From: Parabacteroides timonensis
GTDB lineage: Bacteria > Bacteroidota > Bacteroidia > Bacteroidales > Tannerellaceae
NCBI RefSeq assembly: GCF_900128505.1
Contig: NZ_LT669941.1
Span: 259,934 to 323,933, forward strand
Length of the DNA stretch: 64,000 nucleotides
Direction of reading: 5' to 3'
Below, piece after piece: positions 1-9,240 of this stretch. The number at the start of each line of letters is the position of its first letter. Within the stretch, counting starts at the first letter, position 1. Both the position numbers and the translations under genes were made by a program. The notes beneath the pieces were generated by a model, which saw nothing but the letters and a program-made list of their open reading frames with translations, was not told where the DNA came from and searched no databases.

Positions 1-1063
1 CTTTCATGGAAACATCTCCCTGTACCTGCTGTAAAGCGATGGCTTCGGGGGAGTCCGGTGTTTCCGGTGCTTCGTCGATCACTTCGAAGATACGTTCGGC
101 TCCGGCAATGGCTGCCTGGATACTGTTGTAAAGGCTGGCCAATTCATTGATCGGACGTCCGAACTGGCGGGAATATTGTAGGAAGGCTGCAAGACCGCCG
201 ACATCAAAACCACGAAAGATGGCGAGTAGGGCACCTACAATCGTGATAAAGACGTAATTCAATGTGTTCAGGTTTTGCATGACGGGCATCATCATACCGG
301 AATAGAACTGAGCTTTCTCCGATTTGCCTTTCAGGTCGTCATTGAGCGTATCGAAGTCGGACTGTACTTTCTTTTCGTGTCCGAATACTTTGATCACCTT
401 CTGGCCGCTTATCATTTCTTCGATATAACCGTTCAGGGTACCGATAGACTCCTGCTGGGCTTTGAAGTATTTGCGGCTTCGCTGAACGATCCCTTTGGCA
501 AAGAGAAACATAAGTGGAACGGTGATCAGAGTTACCAGAGTAAGTATCGGACTGATATATAACATCAGGCAGAAGATACCGATCAGGGTGAGAGCGCTCG
601 ACAACATATCCGACAGGCTGTCGGTCAGTGCATCACTGATCTTGTCTATGTCATTCGTGTAACGGCTCATCAAGTCGCCGTGCTGGTGTGTGTCGAAATA
701 TTTGACCGGCAGATGTTCCATCTTTTGGAAAAGGTCGGCACGCATACGGGTAACGGTGCGCTGACCTATTTTATTCAGCAGGATATATTGGATATAGACG
801 GCGGCGACTCCTGTCAGGTAAATGGCGGCAAGGATAGCTAATACCCTGATCAATCCGTGAAAGTCTCCGGGAAGGATATAATCATTGATAATCGGACGCA
901 ACATGTATGACCCCAATAGATTAGCCACGATACTGACAATGATCAGAAAGCCGATCACGAACAACAGCCGCTTGTCGCAGGACAGGTACGAAATCAGCCG
1001 GAAGAAAGTTTTCTTTCCTTCCCGGGGCTTTGCATTCTCTTTTAAATGATCTCCGTGTGCCAT
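1..1063 (-). CDS. ABC exporter half-transporter (membrane part; gene runs off the left edge)
   Basis: My translation from the ATG at 1063 begins MAHGDHLKENAKPREG and stays open for about 354 residues to the window edge. Hydrophobic segments and the typical coupling region (MRADLFQKMEHLP, then TNDIDKISDALTDS) identify the transmembrane domain of a type-I ABC exporter. The ATP-binding domain lies outside the window, so its motifs cannot be judged. The start is 3 bp past the stop of the upstream ABC gene, so the two are co-transcribed and probably form a heterodimer that exports drugs, lipids or peptides. The substrate cannot be told from sequence. Confidence 0.9.
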   Translation of the reverse strand, partial: MAHGDHLKENAKPREGKKTFFRLISYLSCDKRLLFVIGFLIIVSIVANLLGSYMLRPIINDYILPGDFHGLIRVLAILAAIYLTGVAAVYIQYILLNKIGQRTVTRMRADLFQKMEHLPVKYFDTHQHGDLMSRYTNDIDKISDALTDSLSDMLSSALTLIGIFCLMLYISPILTLVTLITVPLMFLFAKGIVQRSRKYFKAQQESIGTLNGYIEEMISGQKVIKVFGHEKKVQSDFDTLNDDLKGKSEKAQFYSGMMMPVMQNLNTLNYVFITIVGALLAIFRGFDVGGLAAFLQYSRQFGRPINELASLYNSIQAAIAGAERIFEVIDEAPETPDSPEAIALQQVQGDVSMK

Positions 1064-1066
1064 ATC

Positions 1067-2791
1067 CTATAATAATACTTGTTGTGAATGATAGATTTCC
1101 TGATAAACGGTAGATGTTTCGATCAATTCATCCGGAGTTCCTATGGCGTTGATCTCGCCGTCTTCGAGTACGATCACCCGGTCGGCCGATTGCATCGTAT
1201 TGATCCGCTGGGTGATGATAAATACAGTCGTGTCGTGTAACAACGCATTCAGGTTATTCCGTATTTTCAGTTCTGTTTCCGTATCGACAGCACTCGTACT
1301 GTCATCCAGGATCAGTATCTTAGGTTTACGGAGCAACGCACGGGCGATGCAGATACGCTGTTTCTGTCCGCCGGAAAGATTGATGCCTCCGCGCCCCAGC
1401 AACGTATTGTAACCGTCCGTGAAGGACTGGATAAAATCGTGTGCTTCGGCGGCACGGGTGGCTTCTTCTATCTCTTCCATCGATGCGTCGGGTTTTCCCC
1501 ATTTGAGGTTCTCGACGATCGTTCCGGTGAATAGTTCGTTTTTTTGAAGGACCATGCCGATCCCCTGGTGAAGTTCATCCAGGTTATAGTCTTTTATCGG
1601 GATATTGTCAATCCGGATTTCTCCGGCGGTAACATCGTATAACCGTGGTATCAGTTGTACCAGGGAGCTTTTGGCAGAGCCGGTAGCACCGACCAGCGCA
1701 ATCGTTTCGCCGGGTTCGGCCCGGAAGCTGATATGCTGTAGAATGTCATTTTCTCCACCGATGTAACGGAAACTGACATCATTAAATGTCACTTCTCCTT
1801 TCTCTACCCGGTGTTTGTTTTGAAGTCCTTCCCGGGTGTTTGTCAGGGAGGGTTCCGTATCGAGCACTTCCATGATCCGTTTAGAGGAAGCGGAAGCGCG
1901 GGAGTACGACATAATGACCATTGAGAGCATCATCAATGACATCAGTACCTGGAAAACGTAATTGACGAATGAGATCAGTTCGCCTACCTTCAGTTCGCCG
2001 TCCATCACCTTTTGTCCGCCCAGCCAGAGGATGGACAGTATGGATAAATTCATGACTAACTGCATGACCGGAAAGATGGAAACGACGATGTTGGAGGCAC
2101 GGATCACCATATCGCGCAGTTCTTCGCTGCTTTTGACGAATTTATCCGTCTCAAAATCTTCCCTGACAAAAGATTTGACGACACGGATATTGATGAGGTT
2201 TTCCCTGACCACGCCATTCAGTTGGTCTACTTTCTGCTGGACTTTCAGGAAATAAGGAAATCCTTTACTCAGGATCAGGTATACACTTCCTCCGAGGATC
2301 GGGATAGCTGCTATCAGGACCAATGCCAGTTGTTTATTGATGCTGACGACAAAGAAAACGGCCATAACAAGCATCAGTGGAGAGCGTAATAAAAGTCTCA
2401 TCGACATCAGTACGATCTGTTGTATGCGGGATATATCGCTAGTAAGCCTTGTGACAAGCGAAGCTGAACTGAATTTGTCGATATCGAAAAAGGATAGTTG
2501 TTGTATTTTATTGAAGAGTGTTCCCCGTAGATCTGTACCGAAGCCGATTCCGATGCGGGAGGAAATGTAAGTATTCACAATACTGACTAATAATCCCCCG
2601 ACGGATACTAACACCATATAGGTCCCGATCCGGGTAATAACCGACAGGTCACGCGGCATGACCCCGTTGTCAATGATTTCAGCCATGAACATCGGCTGAA
2701 CCGTTTCACACAGCACAGTGATCAGTACAAGAAGCGGGCTGATCAACAATCCCACTTTATATCGTTTAAGAATTTGCCAGTATTTTCCCAT
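1067..2791 (-). CDS. ABC exporter half-transporter with degenerate nucleotide-binding site
   Basis: A full half-transporter of 574 residues: six-helix membrane domain (about 1-300) and C-terminal ATPase. In the ATPase the Walker A reads GATGSAKSS (Ala for the usual Gly before Lys, about residue 374), the signature LSGGQKQR is intact, Walker B ends LDDSTSAVD (Asp where the catalytic Glu normally sits) and the H-loop reads ITQR (Gln for His). This pattern is typical of the non-catalytic half of heterodimeric exporters, which fits the second half encoded 3 bp downstream. I chose ATG 2791 (MGKYWQIL); an in-frame ATG at 2815 would add eight residues. A TATCTTTG promoter box at 2802-2809 lies between them, which would make the mRNA almost leaderless. 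Confidence 0.9.
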   Translation of the reverse strand: MGKYWQILKRYKVGLLISPLLVLITVLCETVQPMFMAEIIDNGVMPRDLSVITRIGTYMVLVSVGGLLVSIVNTYISSRIGIGFGTDLRGTLFNKIQQLSFFDIDKFSSASLVTRLTSDISRIQQIVLMSMRLLLRSPLMLVMAVFFVVSINKQLALVLIAAIPILGGSVYLILSKGFPYFLKVQQKVDQLNGVVRENLINIRVVKSFVREDFETDKFVKSSEELRDMVIRASNIVVSIFPVMQLVMNLSILSILWLGGQKVMDGELKVGELISFVNYVFQVLMSLMMLSMVIMSYSRASASSKRIMEVLDTEPSLTNTREGLQNKHRVEKGEVTFNDVSFRYIGGENDILQHISFRAEPGETIALVGATGSAKSSLVQLIPRLYDVTAGEIRIDNIPIKDYNLDELHQGIGMVLQKNELFTGTIVENLKWGKPDASMEEIEEATRAAEAHDFIQSFTDGYNTLLGRGGINLSGGQKQRICIARALLRKPKILILDDSTSAVDTETELKIRNNLNALLHDTTVFIITQRINTMQSADRVIVLEDGEINAIGTPDELIETSTVYQEIYHSQQVLL

Positions 2792-2854
2792 ATCGTCGTT
2801 ACAAAGATAGAACATAATTGGGAAATGATATGTTCAACGTGTTAAATACACTTT

Positions 2855-2883
2855 TATCCACCACAAAAAGCAATATATCCACC
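2855..2883 (+). promoter_or_regulatory. Direct repeat TATCCACC x2, candidate HTCS operator
   Basis: TATCCACC occurs at 2855-2862 and again at 2876-2883, 21 bp start to start (two helical turns), ending 20 bp before the -7 box. AraC-type DNA-binding domains, as at the C-terminus of the HTCS encoded at 13253, bind direct repeats with about this spacing. Assignment to this HTCS is inference. Confidence 0.45.
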
Positions 2884-2903
2884 TCTTCGTAAAGTGTTCG
2901 TTC

Positions 2904-2911
2904 TACATTTG
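2904..2911 (+). promoter_or_regulatory. -7 box TACATTTG of the arabinan locus
   Basis: Matches the Bacteroidetes TAnnTTTG consensus 36 bp before the GH51 start. The -33 region (TTCG, 2886-2889) is poor, as expected for an activator-dependent promoter. Confidence 0.6.
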
Positions 2912-2946
2912 CTCTCGTTAAACACGATACCAATAATTTAATAGAC

Positions 2947-4500
2947 ATGAATACACAACGAAGTTTGTTAGCCGGGTTATTGCTTTTTGCGGCAATCCCA
3001 TTTATCTCCGCGCAGGAGAAAGCTCAGATGGTTGTTAATGCCGATCTGGGAACTGAAACGATCAGCCGACATATCTACGGACAGTTTTCCGAACATTTGG
3101 GAAGATGTATCTATGATGGCCTTTGGGTAGGGGAAGACTCTAAGATTCCTAATACGAACGGAGTGAGGAACGATATTATCGCCGCCCTTAAACATATTAA
3201 TATACCTAATCTGCGCTGGCCGGGCGGTTGTTTTGCCGACGAATACCACTGGCGTGACGGTATCGGTCCACGTAGCCAGCGTCCGAAAATGGTCAATACC
3301 CATTGGGGAGGCGTTACAGAAGATAACAGTTTCGGAACACACGAATTCCTGAATCTTTGTGAGGAACTGGGAACAGAACCTTATATCTGTGGAAACATGG
3401 GTAGCGGTTCCGTAGAGGAAATGTCGAAGTGGGTAGAATATATCACTTTCGACGGAGAAAGCCCGATGGCTAAACTACGCAAACAAAACGGACGTGAGAA
3501 ACCGTGGAAGGTACAGTTCTGGGGTGTAGGAAACGAAAACTGGGGTTGTGGTGGAAATATGTCCCCCGAAGGATATGCTGAAAACTACCGTCGCTATGCC
3601 ACCTATTGCCGTAATTACGGAACCAATCATCTGTTTAAGATTGCCGGTGGTCCGAATGTGGACGACTATAACTGGACAAGTACTTTAATGAAGAATATCC
3701 CCGGTCATATGATGAACGGTATCTCATTACATTATTATACGTTTGCCGATAGCTGGACCAACAAAGGGAATGCCACCGGATTTGATGATAACGAATATTT
3801 CCGTACAATCGAAAATGCTGCACATATCGAAGAATTGATCGAACGACATACCGCGATTATGGACCAGTACGATCCGGAAAAACGTTTAGGTCTAGTCATC
3901 GACGAATGGGGGGCCTGGTATAATGTAGAACCGGGAACAAACCCGGGCTTCCTTTATCAGCAAAACACATTGCGTGATGCTTTATTGGCTGGTGTTTCCC
4001 TGAATATCTTCCATAAACATTGCGACCGGGTGAAGATGGCGAATATCGCCCAGATGGTAAACGTATTGCAGGCAATGATCCTGACAGAAGGCGAAAAGAT
4101 AGTCTTGACACCGACATACCATGTCTTCGATATGTATAAAGTACATCAGGATGCCACCTTGCTTCCGATCGAAGTAAAATGCAGCGAATATGAACGTCTT
4201 GGACGTAGCCTTCCGGCAGTCAGCGCATCCGCTTCAAAAGATAAAAACGGAGCGATCCATATTTCACTCGTTAATATAGACCCGGCAAACGATATCGAAC
4301 TGTCTTGTGCCGTACGTGGAACGAATGCTGCAAATGTAAGTAATGCACAGATCATTACAGGAGAGAATGTACGTGCGTGCAATACATTCGATAAACCGGA
4401 GAATGTGCGTTTGACAAACTTCAAAGGGGCAAAATACAAAAACGGGGAATTGACCGTGAAGATTCCTGCCAAATCGCTGGTAACTATCGAATTGAAATAA
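2947..4500 (+). CDS. Secreted alpha-L-arabinofuranosidase, GH51
   Basis: 517 residues with an N-terminal signal peptide (cleavage likely after ISA-Q, about residue 22). It would release terminal L-arabinose from arabinan or arabino-oligosaccharides by the retaining mechanism. The GH51 acid/base motif GVGNENWG gives Glu197 and the nucleophile motif VIDEWGAWY gives Glu320; the (beta/alpha)8 barrel is followed by the usual C-terminal beta-sandwich (about 390-517). First gene of a tightly spaced operon: 18 bp to the GH43 gene. Many GH51 enzymes are cytoplasmic; here the signal peptide puts it in the periplasm or at the surface. Confidence 0.93.
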   Translation: MNTQRSLLAGLLLFAAIPFISAQEKAQMVVNADLGTETISRHIYGQFSEHLGRCIYDGLWVGEDSKIPNTNGVRNDIIAALKHINIPNLRWPGGCFADEYHWRDGIGPRSQRPKMVNTHWGGVTEDNSFGTHEFLNLCEELGTEPYICGNMGSGSVEEMSKWVEYITFDGESPMAKLRKQNGREKPWKVQFWGVGNENWGCGGNMSPEGYAENYRRYATYCRNYGTNHLFKIAGGPNVDDYNWTSTLMKNIPGHMMNGISLHYYTFADSWTNKGNATGFDDNEYFRTIENAAHIEELIERHTAIMDQYDPEKRLGLVIDEWGAWYNVEPGTNPGFLYQQNTLRDALLAGVSLNIFHKHCDRVKMANIAQMVNVLQAMILTEGEKIVLTPTYHVFDMYKVHQDATLLPIEVKCSEYERLGRSLPAVSASASKDKNGAIHISLVNIDPANDIELSCAVRGTNAANVSNAQIITGENVRACNTFDKPENVRLTNFKGAKYKNGELTVKIPAKSLVTIELK

Positions 4501-4518
4501 TTTAAACACGTATAATCT

Positions 4519-6042
4519 ATGTGTAAAACAATTATTAAGGCAGCCATTTTAATGGCTGCTGCAACCCTTGTTGTCTCCGGATGCAACTTCGGCAGGCAGC
4601 CGATAACACCGGAAAAGAACCCTAATCCGTGGAAAGACGATTACACATCTGTCTCCGCCATGAAGGATTACCGTTCGTGGGGTACTTATAACGTACACGA
4701 TCCGGCAGGTCGAAAGATAGGGGATACGTTTTATCTCTATTCGACTGATGCCATTTTCCGGGAGAACAAGGAAGAGGCCAAAGAGGCAGGCGTTCCGCTC
4801 GGATACATTCAGGTGCGTAAGTCGACGGACCTGGTGAACTGGGAATTTGCCGGTTGGGCTTTCCCGGAAATTCCGGCAGAGGCGGTAGAACATGTCAGAA
4901 GTAACGCCGGGGGAGAAGGGGCAACCAATATCTGGGCACCTTATCTGGTTGAGTATAAAGATAAGTTTCGCCTGTATTACTGTGTCTCGGCTTTTGCCAA
5001 ATCGGTGTCCTATCTGGGGATGGCTGAGGCATCTTCGCCGGAAGGTCCCTGGGAACTGAAAGGTTGTGTAGTGAAAACAGACTCCACTTCTGTCATGAAT
5101 GCGATCGACCCAAGCGTCATCATAACTGAGAATGGGGAACATTGGATGGTATACGGCTCCTATTTCGGAGGCCTTTATGAATTGCAACTGGATCCGGAAA
5201 CCGGACTGGCTATGCGTAGCGGAGATCAGGGACATTGTATCGCCCGCCGGGCAAATGGCAAAAAGGATAATATTGAAGCTCCGGAAATAATCTATAACCC
5301 GGAATTGAAAAAGTATTACCTGTTCGTCTCCTACGATCCGTTGATGACAACCTATAATATCCGTGTCGGTCGTTCGGATAAGCCGGAAGGTCCTTTCTTC
5401 GACCTGTTTGGCAAAGAGATGAGTGAAGAAACCAATAACTATCCGGTTCTGACGCACCCGTATCGTTTCGACAACCATCCGGGATGGGCAGGTACGGCAC
5501 ATTGTGGTGTCATTAATGATAACGGTCGTTATTTCCTGATGCACCAGGGACGCCTTAGCCCGGCTAACCAGTTGATGGATCTCCACGTTCGTGAAATATT
5601 CTGGACCAAAGACGGCTGGCCTGTTGTATCGCCGGAAAGATATGCCGGTATCCCGCAACAGGATTTCATAAAGGACGATTTCGTGGGCGAATGGGAAATG
5701 ATCCTGATCCGCGACAGCAAATACGAACGTCAGCTCTGGGCCGGGCAGATCCTGTGGGGGGAAGGGGAACTGCACGATAATGAAGTGAATGTCTCTGTCC
5801 ATTATACTTTTACGCCGGATGGGAAAATTACCGGCGAGCAGGAGGGACGCTGGACATACACGCCGGAAACCGGTCTGAATATCCGCCTGGGAGAAGATGA
5901 AATGCAAGGACTTATACCACATATAGGACAAGACTGGGAGAATGAAATGAAAACGATCCTGTTTACGGGATTAGACTCCCACGGCTTCTCTGTCTGGGGG
6001 AAACGAGTCGTATCAAATCAGAATGAGTTAAGTATGAAGTAA
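4519..6042 (+). CDS. Lipoprotein endo-1,5-alpha-L-arabinanase, GH43
   Basis: 507 residues with a lipoprotein signal (VVSGC, Cys about 22), so probably anchored at the outer membrane surface. The five-bladed propeller motifs of inverting GH43 enzymes are present: base Asp61 in YNVHDPAG, pKa-modulating Asp197 in NAIDPSVI, and acid Glu253 in NIEAPEI. The last 110 or so residues form the C-terminal beta-domain seen in long endo-arabinanases. It would cut the arabinan backbone outside the cell and so feed the SusC/SusD pair that follows 20 bp downstream. Exact subfamily not determined; an exo-acting arabinanase is possible. Confidence 0.88.
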   Translation: MCKTIIKAAILMAAATLVVSGCNFGRQPITPEKNPNPWKDDYTSVSAMKDYRSWGTYNVHDPAGRKIGDTFYLYSTDAIFRENKEEAKEAGVPLGYIQVRKSTDLVNWEFAGWAFPEIPAEAVEHVRSNAGGEGATNIWAPYLVEYKDKFRLYYCVSAFAKSVSYLGMAEASSPEGPWELKGCVVKTDSTSVMNAIDPSVIITENGEHWMVYGSYFGGLYELQLDPETGLAMRSGDQGHCIARRANGKKDNIEAPEIIYNPELKKYYLFVSYDPLMTTYNIRVGRSDKPEGPFFDLFGKEMSEETNNYPVLTHPYRFDNHPGWAGTAHCGVINDNGRYFLMHQGRLSPANQLMDLHVREIFWTKDGWPVVSPERYAGIPQQDFIKDDFVGEWEMILIRDSKYERQLWAGQILWGEGELHDNEVNVSVHYTFTPDGKITGEQEGRWTYTPETGLNIRLGEDEMQGLIPHIGQDWENEMKTILFTGLDSHGFSVWGKRVVSNQNELSMK

Positions 6043-6062
6043 CCTTAAAACAAAAAGTTTTT

Positions 6063-9000
6063 ATGAATTATCAATTTATTAAGAGTAAACAGCTACCCAA
6101 GTTACCGGTAGTCCTCTTGTTTTTATTGGCCTTTAGCTTCCGGCTTATGGCGCAGACAAATGTGGTAACAGGAACCGTGACCGATCCGACCGGGGAGCCA
6201 TTGATCGGTGTGAATGTGGTCGTAAAAGACAATCCGAATGTCGGTACGATTACAGATATGGACGGTGCATTCTCTTTGGAAGTAGGGAATGGTAAAGTCC
6301 TTGTATTCTCTTATATCGGTTATGCGCCGCAGGAAGTATCCATTGCAGGAAAGAAAAATATCCAGGTACAATTGAAAGAAGATAGCGAAGCGCTGGAAGA
6401 GGTGGTCGTTGTCGGTTACGGTACCCAGAAAAAGGGCTCATTGACCGGGGCTATCAGCAGTGTTAGATCGGAAGAACTGACACGTACTACGACTCCTACG
6501 ACGGCCGGTGCGCTGGTCGGTAAGACGCCGGGTATTTCCGCCCGCCAGGCCGACGGTCGCCCGGGTGCGAGTGCAGCTATCCAGATCCGTAACATGGGTA
6601 CACCGTTGTATGTGATCGACGGGATACAATGTGAAGAAGGACAGTTCAACAATATCGACGTAAACGATATCGAAAGCATCACGATCCTGAAGGACGCTTC
6701 CGCCGCCATCTACGGTTTGCGTGCAGCCAACGGTGTTGTGTTGGTGACAACCAAATCCGGTAAACGGGGTGAAAAGAACCAGATATCAGCTAATGCCTAT
6801 TACGGTATCCAGAACTTCATGCGTTATCCGGAAGTGGCCAACGCTTCACAGTTTTACGAAGGACGCATGCAGGCCGACCTGAATACCTATGGATCGACTG
6901 CCCGCACTATGGAAGAGCTTAACCTGTGGCGTCAGGGACAGGGCGAATACTCCAGCTTCGACTGGCAGAAATTCATCACCAACAAGAACGCTCCGGTGTG
7001 GTATGGTAATGTAAGTGCTACCGGTGGTTCCGAAAGGATCAATTACCATTTTGGTGTATCCCACCTCGACCAGAAAGCTATGATTAACGGGTTTAATTTT
7101 GCCCGTACCAACCTTCAGAGCAATATCGAAGCGAACATCACTAAATCATTGAAGATAGGAGCCCGCCTGAGCGGCCGTATCGAAGAACGCCATAACGTAG
7201 GTGTGCCGGGGCTGGACGATTACTGGCAGCCATATTACGCCATGTTCCAGAACTGGCCGACACAGCATGCTTATGCCAACGATAATCCGGATTACGTAAA
7301 CGCCACCCGTAATAATGCTACCGGAGCTGCTATTTTCGACAGAGATATTACCGGTTATACGGATGATATCTGGAAATCGGCCACCGCCAACGTTTATGCG
7401 GAATGGCAGAGCCCGATTGAAGGCCTGAAGGCAAAAGTGGCCTATAACTACTGGATTGCCCGCAACGACCAAGAACAGTTCGAGTATACCTATAATGTTT
7501 ACACCTACGATAAAACGAATGACACGTATAACGAAATCGCCGGTAACCAGAATCCCTGGCGTCGCCGTGTGAAAGACGAAAAGGTAGAACAAACTTTCCA
7601 GGCTCAGATGAACTACGACCATACCTTCGCTGAAAAACACCATGTATCCGGTGTGTTAGGTGTGGAAACATTCGAAAAGACCAGAGACTGGTTGCAATAT
7701 AACACTTTGCCGACCAATAATTATATTCCCCTGACAAACGGTATCGCCGATATGCAGTCGATGGAAACCAAGATGACGACCGCCCGCCGTGCCGGTATGG
7801 TGTTCCGTGCCGCTTACGACTATTCCAGCACTTACTTTGCAGAGTTCAGCGGACGTTATGACGGTTCTTATCTCTTCCAGAAAGGCAACCGCTGGGGCTT
7901 TTTCCCTGCTGTTTCGGCCGGTTGGAGACTGTCGGAAGAATCTTTTATGGAAGGCGTAAAGGCCGCTACCAAACTGTCAAACCTGAAGATACGTGCTTCC
8001 TGGGGACAGATGGGTGATGATAAGTTGGATGTAGATGACGACGGCGACGGATACCTCGACGACATCGTCTCTCCCTATTCTTTCCTGAACGGATACACTT
8101 ACGGATCGGGCAACGCCGTGTTGAACGGGAACGCCATGACCGGTGTCGTTTACCGCGGTATTCCTATTACTACTTTGTCGTGGATCAAATCGACCTTGAT
8201 TAATATCGGTGTGGATTACGGATTTCTGAATGACCGCCTGAGCGGTACGTTCGAAGTCTTCCAGCGTAAACGTACGGGATTGCCGGCCTTGCGTTATGAT
8301 GTACTGGTTCCTACCGAAGTCGGTTTCTCACTGGCTAAGGAGAATTTGAATTCGGATTACCATAAAGGATTGGAGCTGGGTATTACCTGGCGCGACAGAG
8401 TGCGCGACCTGAATTATTCTATCGGTGGTAACTTCACCTTGGCTCGTAAAATGACGGGTGAATCTTACAAACCACGTTTCGGTTCAAGTTGGGACGAATA
8501 CCGTAACTCTACCGAAAACCGTTGGGCAAACACCAACTGGGGATTCGAAGTAGAAGGACGTTTCCAGAGCTACGAACAGATACAAAATTATACAGTCGAC
8601 AACGACGGACAAGGAAACTCGACCATGCTTCCGGGTGACCTGATCTTTAAAGACCAGAACGGTGACGGTGTGATCAACGACCTCGACCAGCGTCCGATCG
8701 GCTACGGTTTGTCGCAGTTGCCTTACATCAACTTCGGTTTGAATACCTCTTTCGAATGGAAAGGTATCGACCTCAAAGCCGACTTTGCCGGGGCTGCCGG
8801 ACAATCTTATCACATGTGCTGGGAAGTCGCTTACCCGTTCCAGGGGGATGGAAACTCGACTGCTTATCTATTGACAGACTCCTGGCACCGTGCTGATCCG
8901 ACAGATGCGAACAGCGAATGGATCGCCGGAAAATTCCCGGCTACACGCTATGCCGGAAACAATGTAAGTTTCAACAAATACTCCAGTTTCTGGATGCACA

Positions 9001-9227
9001 ATACCTATTACATCAAATTGCGTACGTTGGAGTTGGGTTATACCTTGCCGAAGTCTATCAGCAACAAGTTCTTTGTTGATCGTCTGCGTATCTATGCAAA
9101 CGCTTACAACCTGTTCAGCATCGACAACCTGAGTCAGTATCAGTTGGACCCCGAAATCCAGTCTAACAGCGCATTGGTTACACCTAACCTGCGTACGTTC
9201 TCATTTGGTTTTAATCTTAACTTCTAA
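6063..9227 (+). CDS. SusC/RagA TonB-dependent outer-membrane transporter (arabinan locus)
   Basis: 1054 residues. Signal peptide (to about 31, ends RLMAQT), carboxypeptidase-D regulatory-like domain (about 33-115, VTGTVTDPTGEPLIGVNV), then the plug domain (YGTQKKGSLTGAISSV) and a large beta-barrel ending in an aromatic residue (FGFNLNF). It lacks the STN domain of the second SusC at 52650, which agrees with control by an HTCS rather than by sigma/anti-sigma signalling. With the SusD encoded 13 bp downstream it should import arabino-oligosaccharides into the periplasm. Confidence 0.95.
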   Translation: MNYQFIKSKQLPKLPVVLLFLLAFSFRLMAQTNVVTGTVTDPTGEPLIGVNVVVKDNPNVGTITDMDGAFSLEVGNGKVLVFSYIGYAPQEVSIAGKKNIQVQLKEDSEALEEVVVVGYGTQKKGSLTGAISSVRSEELTRTTTPTTAGALVGKTPGISARQADGRPGASAAIQIRNMGTPLYVIDGIQCEEGQFNNIDVNDIESITILKDASAAIYGLRAANGVVLVTTKSGKRGEKNQISANAYYGIQNFMRYPEVANASQFYEGRMQADLNTYGSTARTMEELNLWRQGQGEYSSFDWQKFITNKNAPVWYGNVSATGGSERINYHFGVSHLDQKAMINGFNFARTNLQSNIEANITKSLKIGARLSGRIEERHNVGVPGLDDYWQPYYAMFQNWPTQHAYANDNPDYVNATRNNATGAAIFDRDITGYTDDIWKSATANVYAEWQSPIEGLKAKVAYNYWIARNDQEQFEYTYNVYTYDKTNDTYNEIAGNQNPWRRRVKDEKVEQTFQAQMNYDHTFAEKHHVSGVLGVETFEKTRDWLQYNTLPTNNYIPLTNGIADMQSMETKMTTARRAGMVFRAAYDYSSTYFAEFSGRYDGSYLFQKGNRWGFFPAVSAGWRLSEESFMEGVKAATKLSNLKIRASWGQMGDDKLDVDDDGDGYLDDIVSPYSFLNGYTYGSGNAVLNGNAMTGVVYRGIPITTLSWIKSTLINIGVDYGFLNDRLSGTFEVFQRKRTGLPALRYDVLVPTEVGFSLAKENLNSDYHKGLELGITWRDRVRDLNYSIGGNFTLARKMTGESYKPRFGSSWDEYRNSTENRWANTNWGFEVEGRFQSYEQIQNYTVDNDGQGNSTMLPGDLIFKDQNGDGVINDLDQRPIGYGLSQLPYINFGLNTSFEWKGIDLKADFAGAAGQSYHMCWEVAYPFQGDGNSTAYLLTDSWHRADPTDANSEWIAGKFPATRYAGNNVSFNKYSSFWMHNTYYIKLRTLELGYTLPKSISNKFFVDRLRIYANAYNLFSIDNLSQYQLDPEIQSNSALVTPNLRTFSFGFNLNF

Positions 9228-9240
9228 TTAATTGAATAGT

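Noticed and set aside
275..562. 95-residue plus-strand open frame at the left edge
   Set aside because: Opposite strand of the partial ABC exporter gene, whose translation is clearly the real one.
2802..2809. Minus-strand TATCTTTG as a sure promoter of the ABC operon
   Set aside because: No -33 element at proper spacing, and it would leave almost no leader before ATG 2791; mentioned only within the gene entry.
4549..5931. 460-residue minus-strand open frame opposite the GH43 gene
   Set aside because: It mirrors the GH43 gene, has no family motif, and the plus frame has full domain support.
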